A stretch of 64,000 nt of DNA, from positions 2,952,001 through 3,016,000 of the forward strand of contig JAFREQ010000042.1 in the NCBI GenBank assembly GCA_025331565.1, written 5' to 3'. Both the position numbers and the translations under genes were made by a program. Numbering within the stretch: position 1 is the first letter of the stretch; each line of letters starts with the position of its first letter. The notes under the pieces are model-generated. The model saw only the letters and a program-made list of their open reading frames with translations, was not told where the DNA came from and did not search any database. The DNA is from Holacanthus passer (lineage: Eukaryota > Chordata > Actinopteri > Pomacanthidae). This document shows, piece by piece, positions 25,959 through 39,100 of the stretch.

Positions 25959-26562
25959 ACCATGTCCAAGTGTAAAAAACTGCACAAACCGATAAGTGAA
26001 TGTGTCATAAAGGTGCGTGTGAGGTTGAGCAAAGTTCACGAGCGTTTCTCTTCCCCACGCGACTCGGCTCCGCAGCTTCAGCACATGTCGCTGTCAGGTG
26101 CACGACAGGTTGTAGTTTGTCGGTGCGCAGGATTTAACTTGCATCGTGTGTGCATGCGAGGGCACGTTTGGAAAGCAGACTCCGGGCGTATATGTGGAGT
26201 CGCGGCCATGTGCGCATGCGGTCAGCCTGATTGTACGTTATGCCAGGGGAAACATGGCCAACTGATGCCATCTGGTAGGACTACTTGGCACAAGGGGACT
26301 CTCTATGGTTCCACGACATATTGGAGTAGTTAAAATTAACACTGTGACACTATTTGGCAGAAAAAGACACTGAACTATCTATTACTGTGTCTATTTCAGT
26401 CTCTCTCTCACCTTAAGGGTCCAAGCCACATTCACACAGGGGGAAGCAGGACTGTGGAGAGTTTGGCTGTGCAGCATCACGAGCGCGACATCATCACGTG
26501 CATCAACGGCGAAACGTCTTCACAATCATGAACAACTCCTTCGATCATCTATGCGCCTTAAT

Positions 26563-26568
26563 TTTATT
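26563..26568 (-). terminator. med25: Candidate med25 polyadenylation signal (AATAAA)
   Basis: The nearest AATAAA found on the minus strand after the med25 stop. It follows a U-rich stretch in the transcript (A-rich on plus, about 26575-26700) and would give a 3'-UTR of roughly 450 bases. Confidence 0.4.
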
Positions 26569-27015
26569 TGATCCTCATAAACCAACTTTAGCAATAATAA
26601 TAAAAAAAAGGAACCTAACAGAAAAAAATAAAATCTCAATTAAAAATGAAAAAATAACACTACTTCAGATTTTAATGATAAAATGTAAAATGATAGAAAA
26701 GTAGAGTTTCCAGAAACAAAACATAATTGACTGTTTCCACTGGTTTGGCTTCAGCCAGTGTGCAGCGTGGAGGATTAGCGTGCTGTCGGTTTGACCAGTT
26801 ACATGAAAAACTAATGCTCGTATTGTCTGCCCCTAATTAACTTCAGCTGCTCAGTGCCTTAAAAAAAAAGAGGAAGAAGAAACTACTCATAATTCGTTCC
26901 TTAATTATGTTGAACATTTGTAGCAGTAAAGCAACAGAGCGGATGTATGTGTCCAAACAGGCAAACGGCTGCGAAGATTCCACTAAAAACCCAGTTTCTG
27001 AGTCCTGATGCTCCA

Positions 27016-27119
27016 TCAGATAAGGTCCATGAGGATTTCGTCCTCCATGACACTGGAGACTTGGGGCATCCCGGGCTGCGGCACAGCTCCTCTCTGACCT
27101 CCAGACATCAGGATCTGAC
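27016..27119 (-). CDS. med25: med25 exon 19 (C-terminus and stop)
   Basis: Acceptor GTGTGCAG at 27120. Encodes residues 716-749, ending in the conserved VSSVMEDEILMDLI and TGA. It is too short to stand out as an open frame and was found by looking for the family's C-terminal peptide. Confidence 0.93.
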
Positions 27120-30100
27120 CTGCACACGGGTTTTGGTTGTTTGGGAGGCGGGTGGAGAGAAAGAGAGCGAGATTTTTTTTTTACTTTTCCAGAACTGATA
27201 CTGAAAAGCCATTTCTTTATGTGGTTTTACAGTAAGAACAATGAGTTCAGGAGTTTAAATGACACGTGTAGTTTAAAGTCAGGTTTGGCCACCTGGATAC
27301 GTTATTTCTATTACAAGACACTGTTTTCCAAATCATGGCACACTTTTTTTCCCCATGCAGCCATCTGTTTCCATTCACTCTGTCAGGAAGGTCAACTTGA
27401 AATGTGACTGACGTAGGTAAACATCAAGGTATTTACTGTAGAGTGACTTGAAATATTTGCGTCATGCATGAACGTTCGGCCTCAAAGCTCAGACATCTGG
27501 GACTTTTTAGTCTAAACTCAAGTCTACAGGAAACGAAACATTTCCTCAATGTTTAGTAATCATAGACAAAAGTAATGTGGACGTGGTGATTTCTTCCTTT
27601 AAGAAATTAGTTTGGTCCCTTTCATAAAAACTATTATATAACTAAAAATTATACAGTATTTTGATTTATTTTTTGTCTGGAGCTGAATGACGACAAAAAC
27701 AATGGTCAACCAACACCTGACGTCTGGGAAAACCAGCCTGCACTCTCACTGGTTGTAACTCATCTACAGTGCACCGTAGTGTGGCTACCAACGGAAATTA
27801 ATATTTTAGCAAAGGAAATGATGAAAGTTGGAGTTTCAAATCAATTTAGAAACGCACCACAAGTTCTGCAAACTTTTCCAATCAATGTGCACAAAATAAA
27901 GTTTGACAAACATAAATTTCAGCAAAATTCCCACTGGGACAGAACATAACTCAACAAAGTCTCTGCAGGATGATTTTTTTAGTTACAGACGGCTGCACGT
28001 GAACTTGGGAAAAAAGGCATTTTAAATTTGTACAGCAAAAAAGTGCTGTCTGTTTTCTGTATGTTTTGGAAGACTGGAAGGTACAATCACTCTTGAAGGC
28101 CTTTCTAGATTCAACTTTTGACTGATGTTACTGTTGTGTTGAACCAAAAATGACTCATCTCCTGTGACTTTGTGAGTCTTTGAAGGTTTTTTGTATCCTT
28201 TTTGACACCAACCTTATAAACCTGCCATGAGCACATTTCCAGACCTATATTCTAAAATTTCATGTGAGTCAAATCTTTGAACTCCTTCCACCTCCGTGGG
28301 GGGTGTTTGCTGACCTCCCAAGGGCTGCCTCCACTGGCCCTGCATTTGAGCCCCCCCTCCTGGTGTCGCATGGACCAACTGCTGTCCTAAACCCTGGTGA
28401 GACATCATGCCTTGCATGTGAGACACTCCACCCTGCTGCGAAGACACAGAGACAGAAGAGTCATGTCAACGTCTACAGAAACTCAAACTTCCAGAAGAGA
28501 CATTTTTTTTGAACGGCTGATTCCTCGGACAATTGTTGGACTCTTACTGGCTGCTGTTGGCTGAGGAGAAGACTGCGAAGCTGAGGATTGGCTCCTGGGT
28601 TTGAGAGGCGGAGTATGGGACCCTGGGGCGGGGCTTGTCCACTCTGTGCGACCTGATTGGGTGGAGCACCGCTGACCGGCTGCTGTTGGTTGGCTGGTCC
28701 GGCTGCTCTCATCGTCATCTGAAGGAATGTTTCAGATGTCTTACATCTCATTCATGTCATATAGGAAAAACTATTATGAACTAGTTATTTTTAAAAAAGA
28801 AAAACAGCCCATTAAGACACGAAGAATTCCTTCTTTCACACTTACAGTAACGTCTGCATGTTTAATAAGTGACTGGTCAAAAATTCTAACAAGTGGTTGT
28901 GTCCTGTCAGAGCATTTTTAGAAGCAACTATTAGAAGATGACTTACATGTTGAAAATAACTCTTTGTTGGTTTATATGTAATAACAAATACCAGCTGGTT
29001 GTAAACCATCATGTTTGGACGAGGTCTGTTGCTGTTGCGATCATCACCTCATGCTCAATGCAAACAGTTCCTGTTCAGTAAAATGCAAACGTAGGCATGC
29101 ATGTTAGCATGAAATATGTTTCTTTCCATGGCATGCTAAAAGAGGAACATTCCAGAGGGACTGGTAAAGCCGACACATGCTCCATCAGCCTGATGGTGAG
29201 CAGTGGGATGGGAGCGACGGTGCGTCTGTGTTTGTGTGGTGTTTTTTTGGGGTTTTTTTTTTTTTTTTTAAATCAAACACAGTATTCCTAAGAATTTGAA
29301 AAAAACAGGATGTCCACAAGTTCCACAAAGACTGGAAAGTATTTTAGTGTCATTAAAAATAAATAAAAAAGCAGCTTAGTCCTTATTTACGGTTATTTCT
29401 GACACTGTGTGCTAATCGATGCAGTTCAATGAAACACATATAAAGATGATATAACATTTTAAAGTCCTTCAGTTTGGCAGCTGTGGACACACTGAACACA
29501 TGTTGCTCGTATGTTAAGAGGCTACTGCAGGTCTCACCATGTTGTTCTGCCTCTGCTGCTCCTCCATCATAGAGACCTGACTAACAGGGGGCATGCCCAC
29601 CACCACAGACTGGACACAGGACAGAGCAGAGAGAAGGAGGAGTGGGGAGAACGGTGGAAGTGTTGGGGGGGGGAAGGAGGACAGCGGAGGAAAGGGTTAC
29701 CAATAAGGCATGCAGAAGTCAGCGGGTGTCGGGGCAGTAAAGGTGTCAACAACAGGCAGTGAGAGAGGAGCCGGTGTGGAAACACAGGCAGACATGCCAG
29801 CACAGAGTGGGTTCACTGACCTGCTGCTGGACGTTGCCGTGGGAGACAGGAATGGGGCCAGGGGCCCTGTTGAGGAAGTTCTGGTTGGGGGCGACCTGGC
29901 CAGGCTGCATCGGACCCCCTCCACCACCCAACTGCTGCAGAGTGAGACAGAAATAAGAACATTTTTCTCGCATCACAGGGCGCAACAGGACGTTTTAGCA
30001 GCTTTATTTATGGAGTCGCTCTCCAGTGCCGCTCAGCTTCACCTCGATACTCATTTACACCTTAAAGTTACCCAAACAAATATGTTGTTTTTCCATTTTC

Positions 30101-33100
30101 AGTGTTTTTCTCTGAACAAGCTCTACAGAAGCTGCATTCAAGAGTCTAACAGTTCTGACACCAAAGGTCCGAACCCCAAAACATGGCAGTCGAGGGCATG
30201 TGAGAAAATCCTTTGAATTATGTACACGTTGGTAAGTTTTGATAAATAAATTTCACTGGAACAGTTCAATGCGTGAGTTTAACTTCAAGGATAGGTTCAT
30301 ATTCAAGTCTCTTTAAAAAAAAAAATGCAAGTTATGTTCAAGAACACAGAAGAGAATCCTGCCCACCGACCAGAAACCCCCTCGGTTCTCAAACTGAAAG
30401 GGATGAGCGCTCTAAATATTTAGGCCCACAGAGAACGCTGACGCGGAACATAAAACTCATCACTGTCAACAACTGAAAAAGGGAAATAAAATAAAAGGGA
30501 ATATTTGAGCACTTCAATGCGACTTGTGATTGTTTTTTTCTTCATGTGTAACCACTGGTTTGTCTATGTAAACTGTGTTTGTGTCCATGTGTTTAAAGAG
30601 AGATTTTGATCTCAATGACACTGTTTAAATAAAGGATTAAAGACGTAAATACTCACAAGCTCATATGTAAACTGAAAGCTCTACTGGTTGCTATAATTGC
30701 ACTTCCTCACACCGGCCTCAGAGAGATTCCTTCTTACAGCAATTTCAATGGTAGTGATGGGGGAAAAAACTTCAGTTAAAAGTTCAAGTCAAAATCTTTT
30801 TGGTACCAAATTCGTCCCATGTCTCTGACCCATGACATAATTATCTAATATTATCATCTTTTAAAAATTCATGCTCATTTTTAAAAGCTGGACCAACAAC
30901 ACTCTGACCAACACTCTCGTCCAAATAGATTAAATTCAGATATTTTGGTTTCGTCATAATGAATCTATAATCTATTTTTTCCGTCAACATATTTTCCCCA
31001 TGTAATGGATGTTTACTGTGCTAACAACCTTGAGTGCGTTGGGCCGAAACCAAATATTCGCTTTCCTTGTTCGTGAGCGTGCAGATGGAACGCAAACACA
31101 AACACGGACGCGACGATGCACCAGCGGAGATTTCACTTCAAGCACCACCTGCTGAGGTGTTTGCAATTTTGGATTTCACAGTTTAAAACAAACTGAAGCT
31201 TGATGAGTAAAGCCGTTAGCAAAAGAGGAAAAAAAAAGTCATATACAATATCCATCCGGTGTTTAAACGCAGGGTAAAAAGAAAGGAAGCACACGGTCGC
31301 TGTTGTTTTACCTGCCAACAGATTGCGGAAACACACCTGTAAGAGAGGTTGTGATTATTCAGAAATATATCCTAAGACTTAAAACTCTGTTCCACATTTT
31401 ATTCACGTTTGAAGAAGGAATCAGAGCAGGCAAATGTAACTGCTTAAAAAGGCCAAACTGTGCTGTGGTGGCTTCCACACTGAGGAGAGACAAGGAGGAA
31501 TGAAGGGTGTTTCATCCCTCCTCTAAGCACAAATTATTCACTACACACTCAGAGAAAAAAAAAAAAGTGTGATGGAAAAAACACCTTCACTCATCCATCT
31601 TGCTGAATCTTTACAAACCATCGTGGGATTGTGCTAATGCACGCTGCGTTTTCTGACCAACAACAGCAGCGTAACACAGCTTTAGGTCTTTTGAGGGAAC
31701 TAACAAAGCAGCTCTTTCTCTCGTCTGTCTGTGATTTATCTCCTGTCTTTAACCCACTAACCTGTAAAATCCCGGATCAAGATTCAGGGCCCGCATCACT
31801 TTTCAGGGAAAAATATTCTATTTTGTGTCGCTGTAAACAGAACGCGGTGCAATCTCTTTCCCGAAGAATGCCACTCCAGGGCTTTGTACAGAGGAACCTT
31901 AACTACTGGTCCAAATTGAAATTTTAATTACGTTAAGATTGCTGTAGCACTTCCCTATTAGCAATGCAGCACTGAATATGTGATGATACACAAGAGGCAA
32001 AAAAAAAAAAATCTTCATTACAATTTCATGTCTTCTGCCTTCTCTAAATGCCCTGATGCTCATACGCACACGACTTCAAGTTACATATAGAGCTGACACG
32101 CTTGTGCGAAGACATAAAATTAGCAGGGTGAGTAAACAAGCGCGATCACCGCTGATGAGAGCAGACTGCGGAGAGAAATGTAATCGAACTCATGTAAACC
32201 TGACAACAGGCTTCATTTTGTAAATGGAGACACGCTGCTTCTCTGTGACTGGATGCTGCATTGTTTCTCTGCAGTGTCGCTGGATGCAGAAAGCTGGAGC
32301 GGAGCCCTGTGATGGAAAAGACAGCTAATCCAGGGGACACATTTTAAATCGGCCCGTCTCCAGGGACGAAGATGAGCACAGAGGGAAAGTGACATTTTCA
32401 TGTCGCGTGGACAAGGCAGCAGCGTTTGTAACCTGTGATGAACTCAGCACCGAGAGCCGGTCCACCTTCAGCAGAGAGAGTGGAAGGAGGGGCCTCGGCT
32501 CCTGTCCCTGAAGGCTGGCACACAGCGCTGCCACTCCATCGCTCCTACGGCGTCTCATGTAATGTTCAACAACTGAGCAGCCTCAACTGAAAAATTCATA
32601 TATACCAGAGTTGTTCTTTGTTTAGAGCTGAATCTCGCAACTTTCCATATTTTCAGATGATAGTGAAGGCGACGGCGCAACTAGTGTGAACTTGTTTTTT
32701 GTATAAGGTAAAATAAATAAAAGCTGATGAGGGAACGTGAATGGATTTTTTAACTAGTGGGACAATGTTAGGATTTTTTTTCTCACCAACAATCTAACTC
32801 CCAAAAGTATTCAGTTGACTTTAATATACAACTATTGAAACCACCAAACTTCACATTTAGGAAGCTGGAATTAGCATTTTTGCTTAAAAGATTAATCACT
32901 TCTCAAAAAATTTTCTGATTCATTTTTATGTCAATTAACATATAGTTGGCCGTAATAGTTATACTAAATAAAACAATGACAAATTTTAGCTTTAAGATTT
33001 TTTTTTTCAGGTGCTGTAATTTAGACAGCTGACATTTGCTATTGATGTACACTCAGTGGCCACTTTATTAGGTACACATGTACAAGCTTTGTACAAGCCA

Positions 33101-36100
33101 TAAATTCAAGCTTTATGATATTTATAATGTTCAGTGTTTGGTGACGGTCAGAAATGTGTAAAATCAATTGCAGTCACAGCTAAATGTGGTGCTGGAGGGA
33201 GAATATTAGAAACACCACCACTAACTCTGACCTTCATGTTAAAACAAATAACTTGATTAACACCTCAATGACAGTGTCACCAAAAACTCAGCATTAAAGG
33301 CATCAGAAATGTAGACTGTATTTCAGATCAGTTGTATTGGATCACATTAGATTGCACAGGTGTAACTATCATACAGAGTGTGTTTGTATTGCACCTGTAC
33401 TTCCCTCCGTTAAGCAGAAACAATGAGAGTGCAGGTTGCAGCTCATGTTGGAGTAGGAATTTAGCTAATGCTAGTCCCATTAGCCTCCACCAGAGTGAGA
33501 GACGTTAGCGGCCGCTGTGAAGATACTGGGCTCGCTAAATGAAATGTCAATAACAATGCACCTTAATGCCGTAAACAATGCACCTCAATTCCCGGGTGCT
33601 CCTCGATAATGCCTTCTCATTATCACCTCCTTTTGGTCTCCCCACTCCACACTGAACCATCCTCTCTTCCCACCAGCTCCGCCTCCTCCTCCACTCACCG
33701 CTCTGTGCTGCTGGACCTGCTTGTGGTTGGTGATGACTTGCCGGATGCCGTTGACGAAGCCGCTCTGGTCGTTGGGGATGAGGCCCATGAATATTCTCTT
33801 CTTGGATGAGTAGAGCAGCATGAGCACCCGCACTTCACAGGGCGACGTGGTGTGGGGGAAGTGGACGCAGCCGGCCTGCAGGGAGGGTCACACGCAGATT
33901 AAGACCTTGACACGGGACTCGGGCGTAATTATGGGATGGGCTTCCGGCTCGGGGACATAACCTACTCCTGAGCCCCTTTGCCCAATCAAACATATCGGTT
34001 TTATAAATTGAATGCAAATGGTATTAACTTAATTCATACTGTGCTTTCCCTGGGCTGTAAATCAAATTCAGGCAAAGAGGCTCAGCTGGACTGAATAATA
34101 TTAATGCCTCTGCTATTTCTCAGTGGTATTACCTGATGAACAATGTGCCACACTGACAAAACCCCTATCATTATGCTATCCTTCTGGAAGTGAATCAAAA
34201 CCAAACAATGAGGCTTTTTTGTCTGAACTAATGCAAAGCATGGTTGAAGCCATATCATCTGTCCTGAAAGTGACTGAATGTACAGTCTGGAACCCCCTCT
34301 AGAGTCTTTACCATGACACTGCAGCACAGCTTCAGTCCAACTACTGGACAGAGGTGGGACCTGCACTCAGTTGCCACTCATGGAAAATGTATTGAGGTTC
34401 ACTGAATGATGGATAAGATTAGGGACATGGAGGGAACACACATTTTGCTCTCAGGGAAAAGTAGAGTGCTGGAAAACTTACAAAACCGTTGACCATAATC
34501 CGGTAGAGGCCTTTCAGCGACTCCATGTCTTTGTTGGTGAAGATAAACTGAACCATTCGAGAGTTTCTGAAGAGGTGACCTAAGGTCGTCTACGGAAAGA
34601 GCGGGCAAGAGAGGACTTCGTTATGCATCATTCATAAACGAGTCGCTGCTGCAAACAAGAGTCACCACAACATGTTCACACACGAGAACAAAAGGAAACG
34701 GTCTCACCAGGAGCTGCTGTGGAATCAGCTGCATGATGAGCTTTTGTGGCCACTGGTCTGTGTTTCTGTTCAGACACAATGACAAACTGTGAGCATGAAA
34801 CAAACCAGCCTTTGCTACAGATGAAGCTCACAGTGCTTGATTGGCTACTCACAGATTCTCCCCCTGGTTAACATGCACTTGACACGGCAGAGAGCGCGTC
34901 AGCTTGGTGGTGGAATCCATAGAAGAGGCTTTAGGCTTCTGTGGGGATTAATACAGAGAGAAAGGAGCGACACAAACAGAAGAGGAGAGTTAGAACGTGA
35001 GCCTGAGGAACACCTGGAGGAGCTGGCAAACATTACTTGACAGGAATCCTTTTGAATTTTAAAGATCATTAAAATATTATTACCAAAACAAAGCTGTCAG
35101 AACCTCCGTCCCTTCAACTCAACAAGGTAATCAAATATCTAAAACTTTATATAAGCAGAAGTTGAAAAAGTTATAATGGCATGAAAAAGAAGTTTGCACA
35201 TTGTTTCACTGAGCCTGAACTGCATTAAAAGGTTCCCTGTGGGATTTCAGACCTCAGCAGCACGACGGAGCTGCTGGGTGTCCGTTCTGCTTGTCTCGTG
35301 CACGCACACAAGGAAACACGCACATGTGCACCCAGGTGACGCCGCACACTTTCCTGCCAAAGGTTTCACATTGTTCCACTGATTTACAGGAGGTGGAAGC
35401 ATGACATGCTGCAACGCACCAGCAAAGGCAGGGAAGAAGAAAACTGCAAGCTCGTCAACATGGATGTAAACAATCTAAAAAACTTAAAATCGACTTTACA
35501 AATGTTTTATATGGGAGGAAACACGTTCGACGATACACAAAATGTATTCTGGTGAGTAACGCTGAATATGAACAGAGCTCCACAGGCCAGCTTTAAGTTT
35601 AGAGTGGACATCAGGAAGCTCAAGGAAACCAGACAGTGCGTGGTACAAAAAAACACTACTGCTGCTATTCACACACCGAAATATTTTTAGATCATTCACA
35701 CCTCCAGATTTTTTAACTATAAAAGGAGACTGGATGGTTTGTTCTAACTACCTCGGAATCACAACGGCTCCTGAGACAGCCTACGCCAAAGTGCTGGGAA
35801 GGAGACTCCACATCACTGTCCAAGCTCAGATTCAGGAGTTATGGTACATTTTTACTTTTCCACAACTAATTCAATTTTCTACTTTTTTTCTACATGCATT
35901 TTTTCAATCTGGACGATCTTATAACCGTAGGGGCGCTGCCTGATTGTGGCGTGCATGGCTTGCTGTTGTGATCCATTGGTGCCCATTACACTCCTGTCGA
36001 GAGCTGTGTTCACATTCACCCATTATGAGCCCATTATTTCCAATGGAGAGAGCAGCTGTGCTCGCATGTCCAGTAGGACTGGCAGGAGGTGGAAGACAAT

Positions 36101-39100
36101 TTTACTTTAGAAAGGAATGGTCATTTTGTACATCTCTGGATTCCCGGAGTTATTTACTGTAACTCCTCTCTGATCCCACTGAGACTTGAGTAAAAGCTTG
36201 ATTTGCTCTATCAAGGTGAAGGAGGAGCAGCTGTCCCGAGTGAAGAGGGTCAGCTAGTGCGATTCAATCGTGGATAGTCTCAGTCTGTGTGACAAATACG
36301 TTAAGTCGAGGTGGTTCAGATAAGGATGCCTCCTAACTGTCTCTATCTGGTGGTGCTCTGGAAATGAACAACTGCCGAACACATCAGGGAAGACCCAGGG
36401 CATGCTGGGGGATTACATCTTCCATCTGTCCTTGGAGCGGTCGGAGAGAATATTGCTGAGGAAAAGAGGATGTGGGCAACCCCTGCTCGCCCCTCTTGCC
36501 ACCGTGACCCCAATCAGGACAAGCAATTAAAAAATAGATGGATGGATGGACTTTTAAAGACCTGCAGATAACCTGTTCCTTAGCAAAATGTCAGGAATGA
36601 AAGAAAAAAAGAACTACTTTCTAAGCACATCAATACAGCAAGCCCACTGGGGAAAGGCAGCACTCTTCATCTTCAGAGCATCAATATGGGATCAATGGTC
36701 AATCAATCACATATTAGTCAGGCCTACTGTAGTCCCTGCGCTGTCCATTACAAATCTCTGCTGGGCTTTCACTGCAGACAAATGGGTTATTTATTTCTGG
36801 GCCCTGCTAAAGCTGGAATGAAAAGGAGCCTGAGATGTGGGCAGTAATACAACAATCCTCTTCAAATTCATCCACCTTAAATTAGTGGTAGAAAATGTTA
36901 GCAAAAGCATTCTGGAACATTACCCCACATTTTAGGCAACAAAGGCTTTCAGGAATTAACTGATTAAAATTCAGCCAAAACAGACCGAACCATATTGACA
37001 ACGCTGTATTCAGAGCGAGCTCCAGCCAAGTGTGCTGGCACGCCTTGTCAGAGTCTTCATCAACAGCTATTTCTTCAAACAAGTTTTAGTGTCTGCAGTG
37101 TAATTCTCCTCAACGTTACAGATTAGCCCAGAAGAGAATCACTCACAGAGCTGAAAGCCTAATGACAGACCCAGAGGAGGAAATGGCAGATCAGTCTCAG
37201 ATCTGTCCACTCAGGTTGTTTGTGGCTGCACGAGCTCAAAGACAGGATTTAGAGTTTCCTGAGCTTGCCACTCTTATTCCTGTCCATTTAACTGACTTAG
37301 ATAATTTTGACAAACAGAAGAGAGAGGATGAGACTGTAGTCGATGGAGGCGATTGATCCGAGTCCGTCCGAACGAACACAAACACTTGGAAGGCCTCACG
37401 AGTGTCGCATAAAAGCCATTAACATCCATTTTCCTGGCTCAGCACTGCCACTGTAAACTAAATCGATTTGACCTTGAGCTAAACAAATAGTAGTAGGACG
37501 GTAAAATGATGTGCAATTAATCATACAGTGGAATAATCAATGACAGATGGTTATTAAGACTTAGCACAGTGATAGGTCCTGATCACAAGTTCAGTTATCA
37601 GAAGCTGCTGGTTTTTATTCCCACTGTCTAATACTGGCTGATTTACAGGCTGATTTACAGCCTGGACATCAGACCAGCAGACAGACGGTTTGGGAAATAC
37701 GTGTGATGTGAGTTGATCGATATGGCTCTTGTTCATTAAATATAAAAATCAGTAGTTTATAACAAGTAATAAGTACAAGTAAACAGTAATAGTTAGTAAC
37801 ATGCTCATATTCATATTTTCTTTCCTCTGGCTGAAGCTGGTCTGGCTGTTTCTCCATGTTTCCACTCTTTGTTCTAAACTAACCGGCTGTAGCCTGATAT
37901 CAACCCTGCAGTCATGAGAAAGGTATCAATCTTCCCATCTAACTCTCGCAAAGACAGCAAATAAATGCATTTCTCAAAACTATTTCTTGAAGTGACTTCA
38001 GCCTCCTGAAGCGACTTCAGCCTCCTGAAGCTGGAGGAGTAAAGCTGGGAACCACTGAACCTGGATGGATTTCTGAGTTTTAATCCTAAATGCTTGTTTG
38101 TACCTTTTGGGGGGAAAACAACACTTAACATTCAGCTGTTCGTTCTATAAGAGATTCTAATTAAACTGCAGGGATTGGTTTTAACAGCACTTTCTCTTTA
38201 CGGGTTTCTAATATTGCTTTTGCTTACACCTTTATTTTCAGGGCACTTTCAAACACTCTGCACCAATTCAGGATCAGACTTTTTTTTTACTGAGCGTTAC
38301 CTCCTGCCACTCCAGGACCCCGGTCCACGCTACAATCTTATTGGTCACACCTTGCTGCTGTCCGATTGGATTTGCATTGACCTGAGCTCCAGACACACCA
38401 GGCTGTCAGGAAATGGAAGAGAAGAGGGTTACATGTAGCGCGCTAGTACAACAAAACCAGAAGTCAACATCAGAAATATAAGTGTATTTTTTTAAAAGGA
38501 AAAACAGGCAAACAGATGTTTATTTTATTACATTAATAAAATAAACATCTAGTTCTGTTGAGCTCTTTGTACTGAAACATCATTAAATATCTAATTTTAG
38601 ACAACTGAATCTATAATAACACAAGTATACTGTACTACTAGAGAGAAGAAGGAATGAAGGGACTGTAAAACAGAAAAAAACCAACAATGACTGTGCCCAG
38701 AATGATTTTCTAGGGAAAAGGAAAAATCGTCTGGTTTTGATCTGTTAGTAGTACTAACATTTAAAATTCATTCTGATATTAGACTTCAGACAGTGTGTTA
38801 GTCTGCAGACTCAGCTCTAGGCTAGTGCAAGTGCGACGACATCACAGATTAAAGTCTTGGCTCTGTGATTTCTAACTTGAGCAGGGCCACTTACATTTGA
38901 AAATATCAATAGGTTTTAAACATTGATCATGTTAACGGGGTGAAATCAAGTCTTCCGCTGAGTGTCGCGCCTTATTTCAGCTCCACAGAAGGATGAACTT
39001 ACAGCAAGCATGATGAAATACACTTCAACACAAGGTGAACAGCAAACATGTCACATTAAAAGACTCAGTCACCAATCAGAGGCCAAGTTATGTGGCAGCA

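Larger units (their letters stand above)
20441..26562. other. Intergenic stretch between lrrc4b and med25
   Basis: I see no exon here on either strand. It holds CT-rich and CA/GT-rich simple sequence (21200-22200), a GC-rich block near 22410-22680 with overlapping meaningless frames, a unique-looking block at 22840-23400, and a LINE scrap near 24800-24935. Confidence 0.6.
34939..38300 (-). other. med25 intron 10
   Basis: A 3.4-kb intron carrying a decayed LINE (35738-36550), a short MITE fragment (37908-37975) and a 19-bp tandem duplication (37988-38030). No coding exon seen. Confidence 0.85.

Noticed and set aside
25929..26333. 134-codon Cys-rich plus-strand frame
   Set aside because: Opened by a GT microsatellite; cysteine spacing fits no known zinc-binding motif.
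32444..32465. RE1/NRSF-like site TCAGCACCGAGAGCCGGTCC
   Set aside because: The left half-site matches but the right half does not fit the required GGACAGC spacing.
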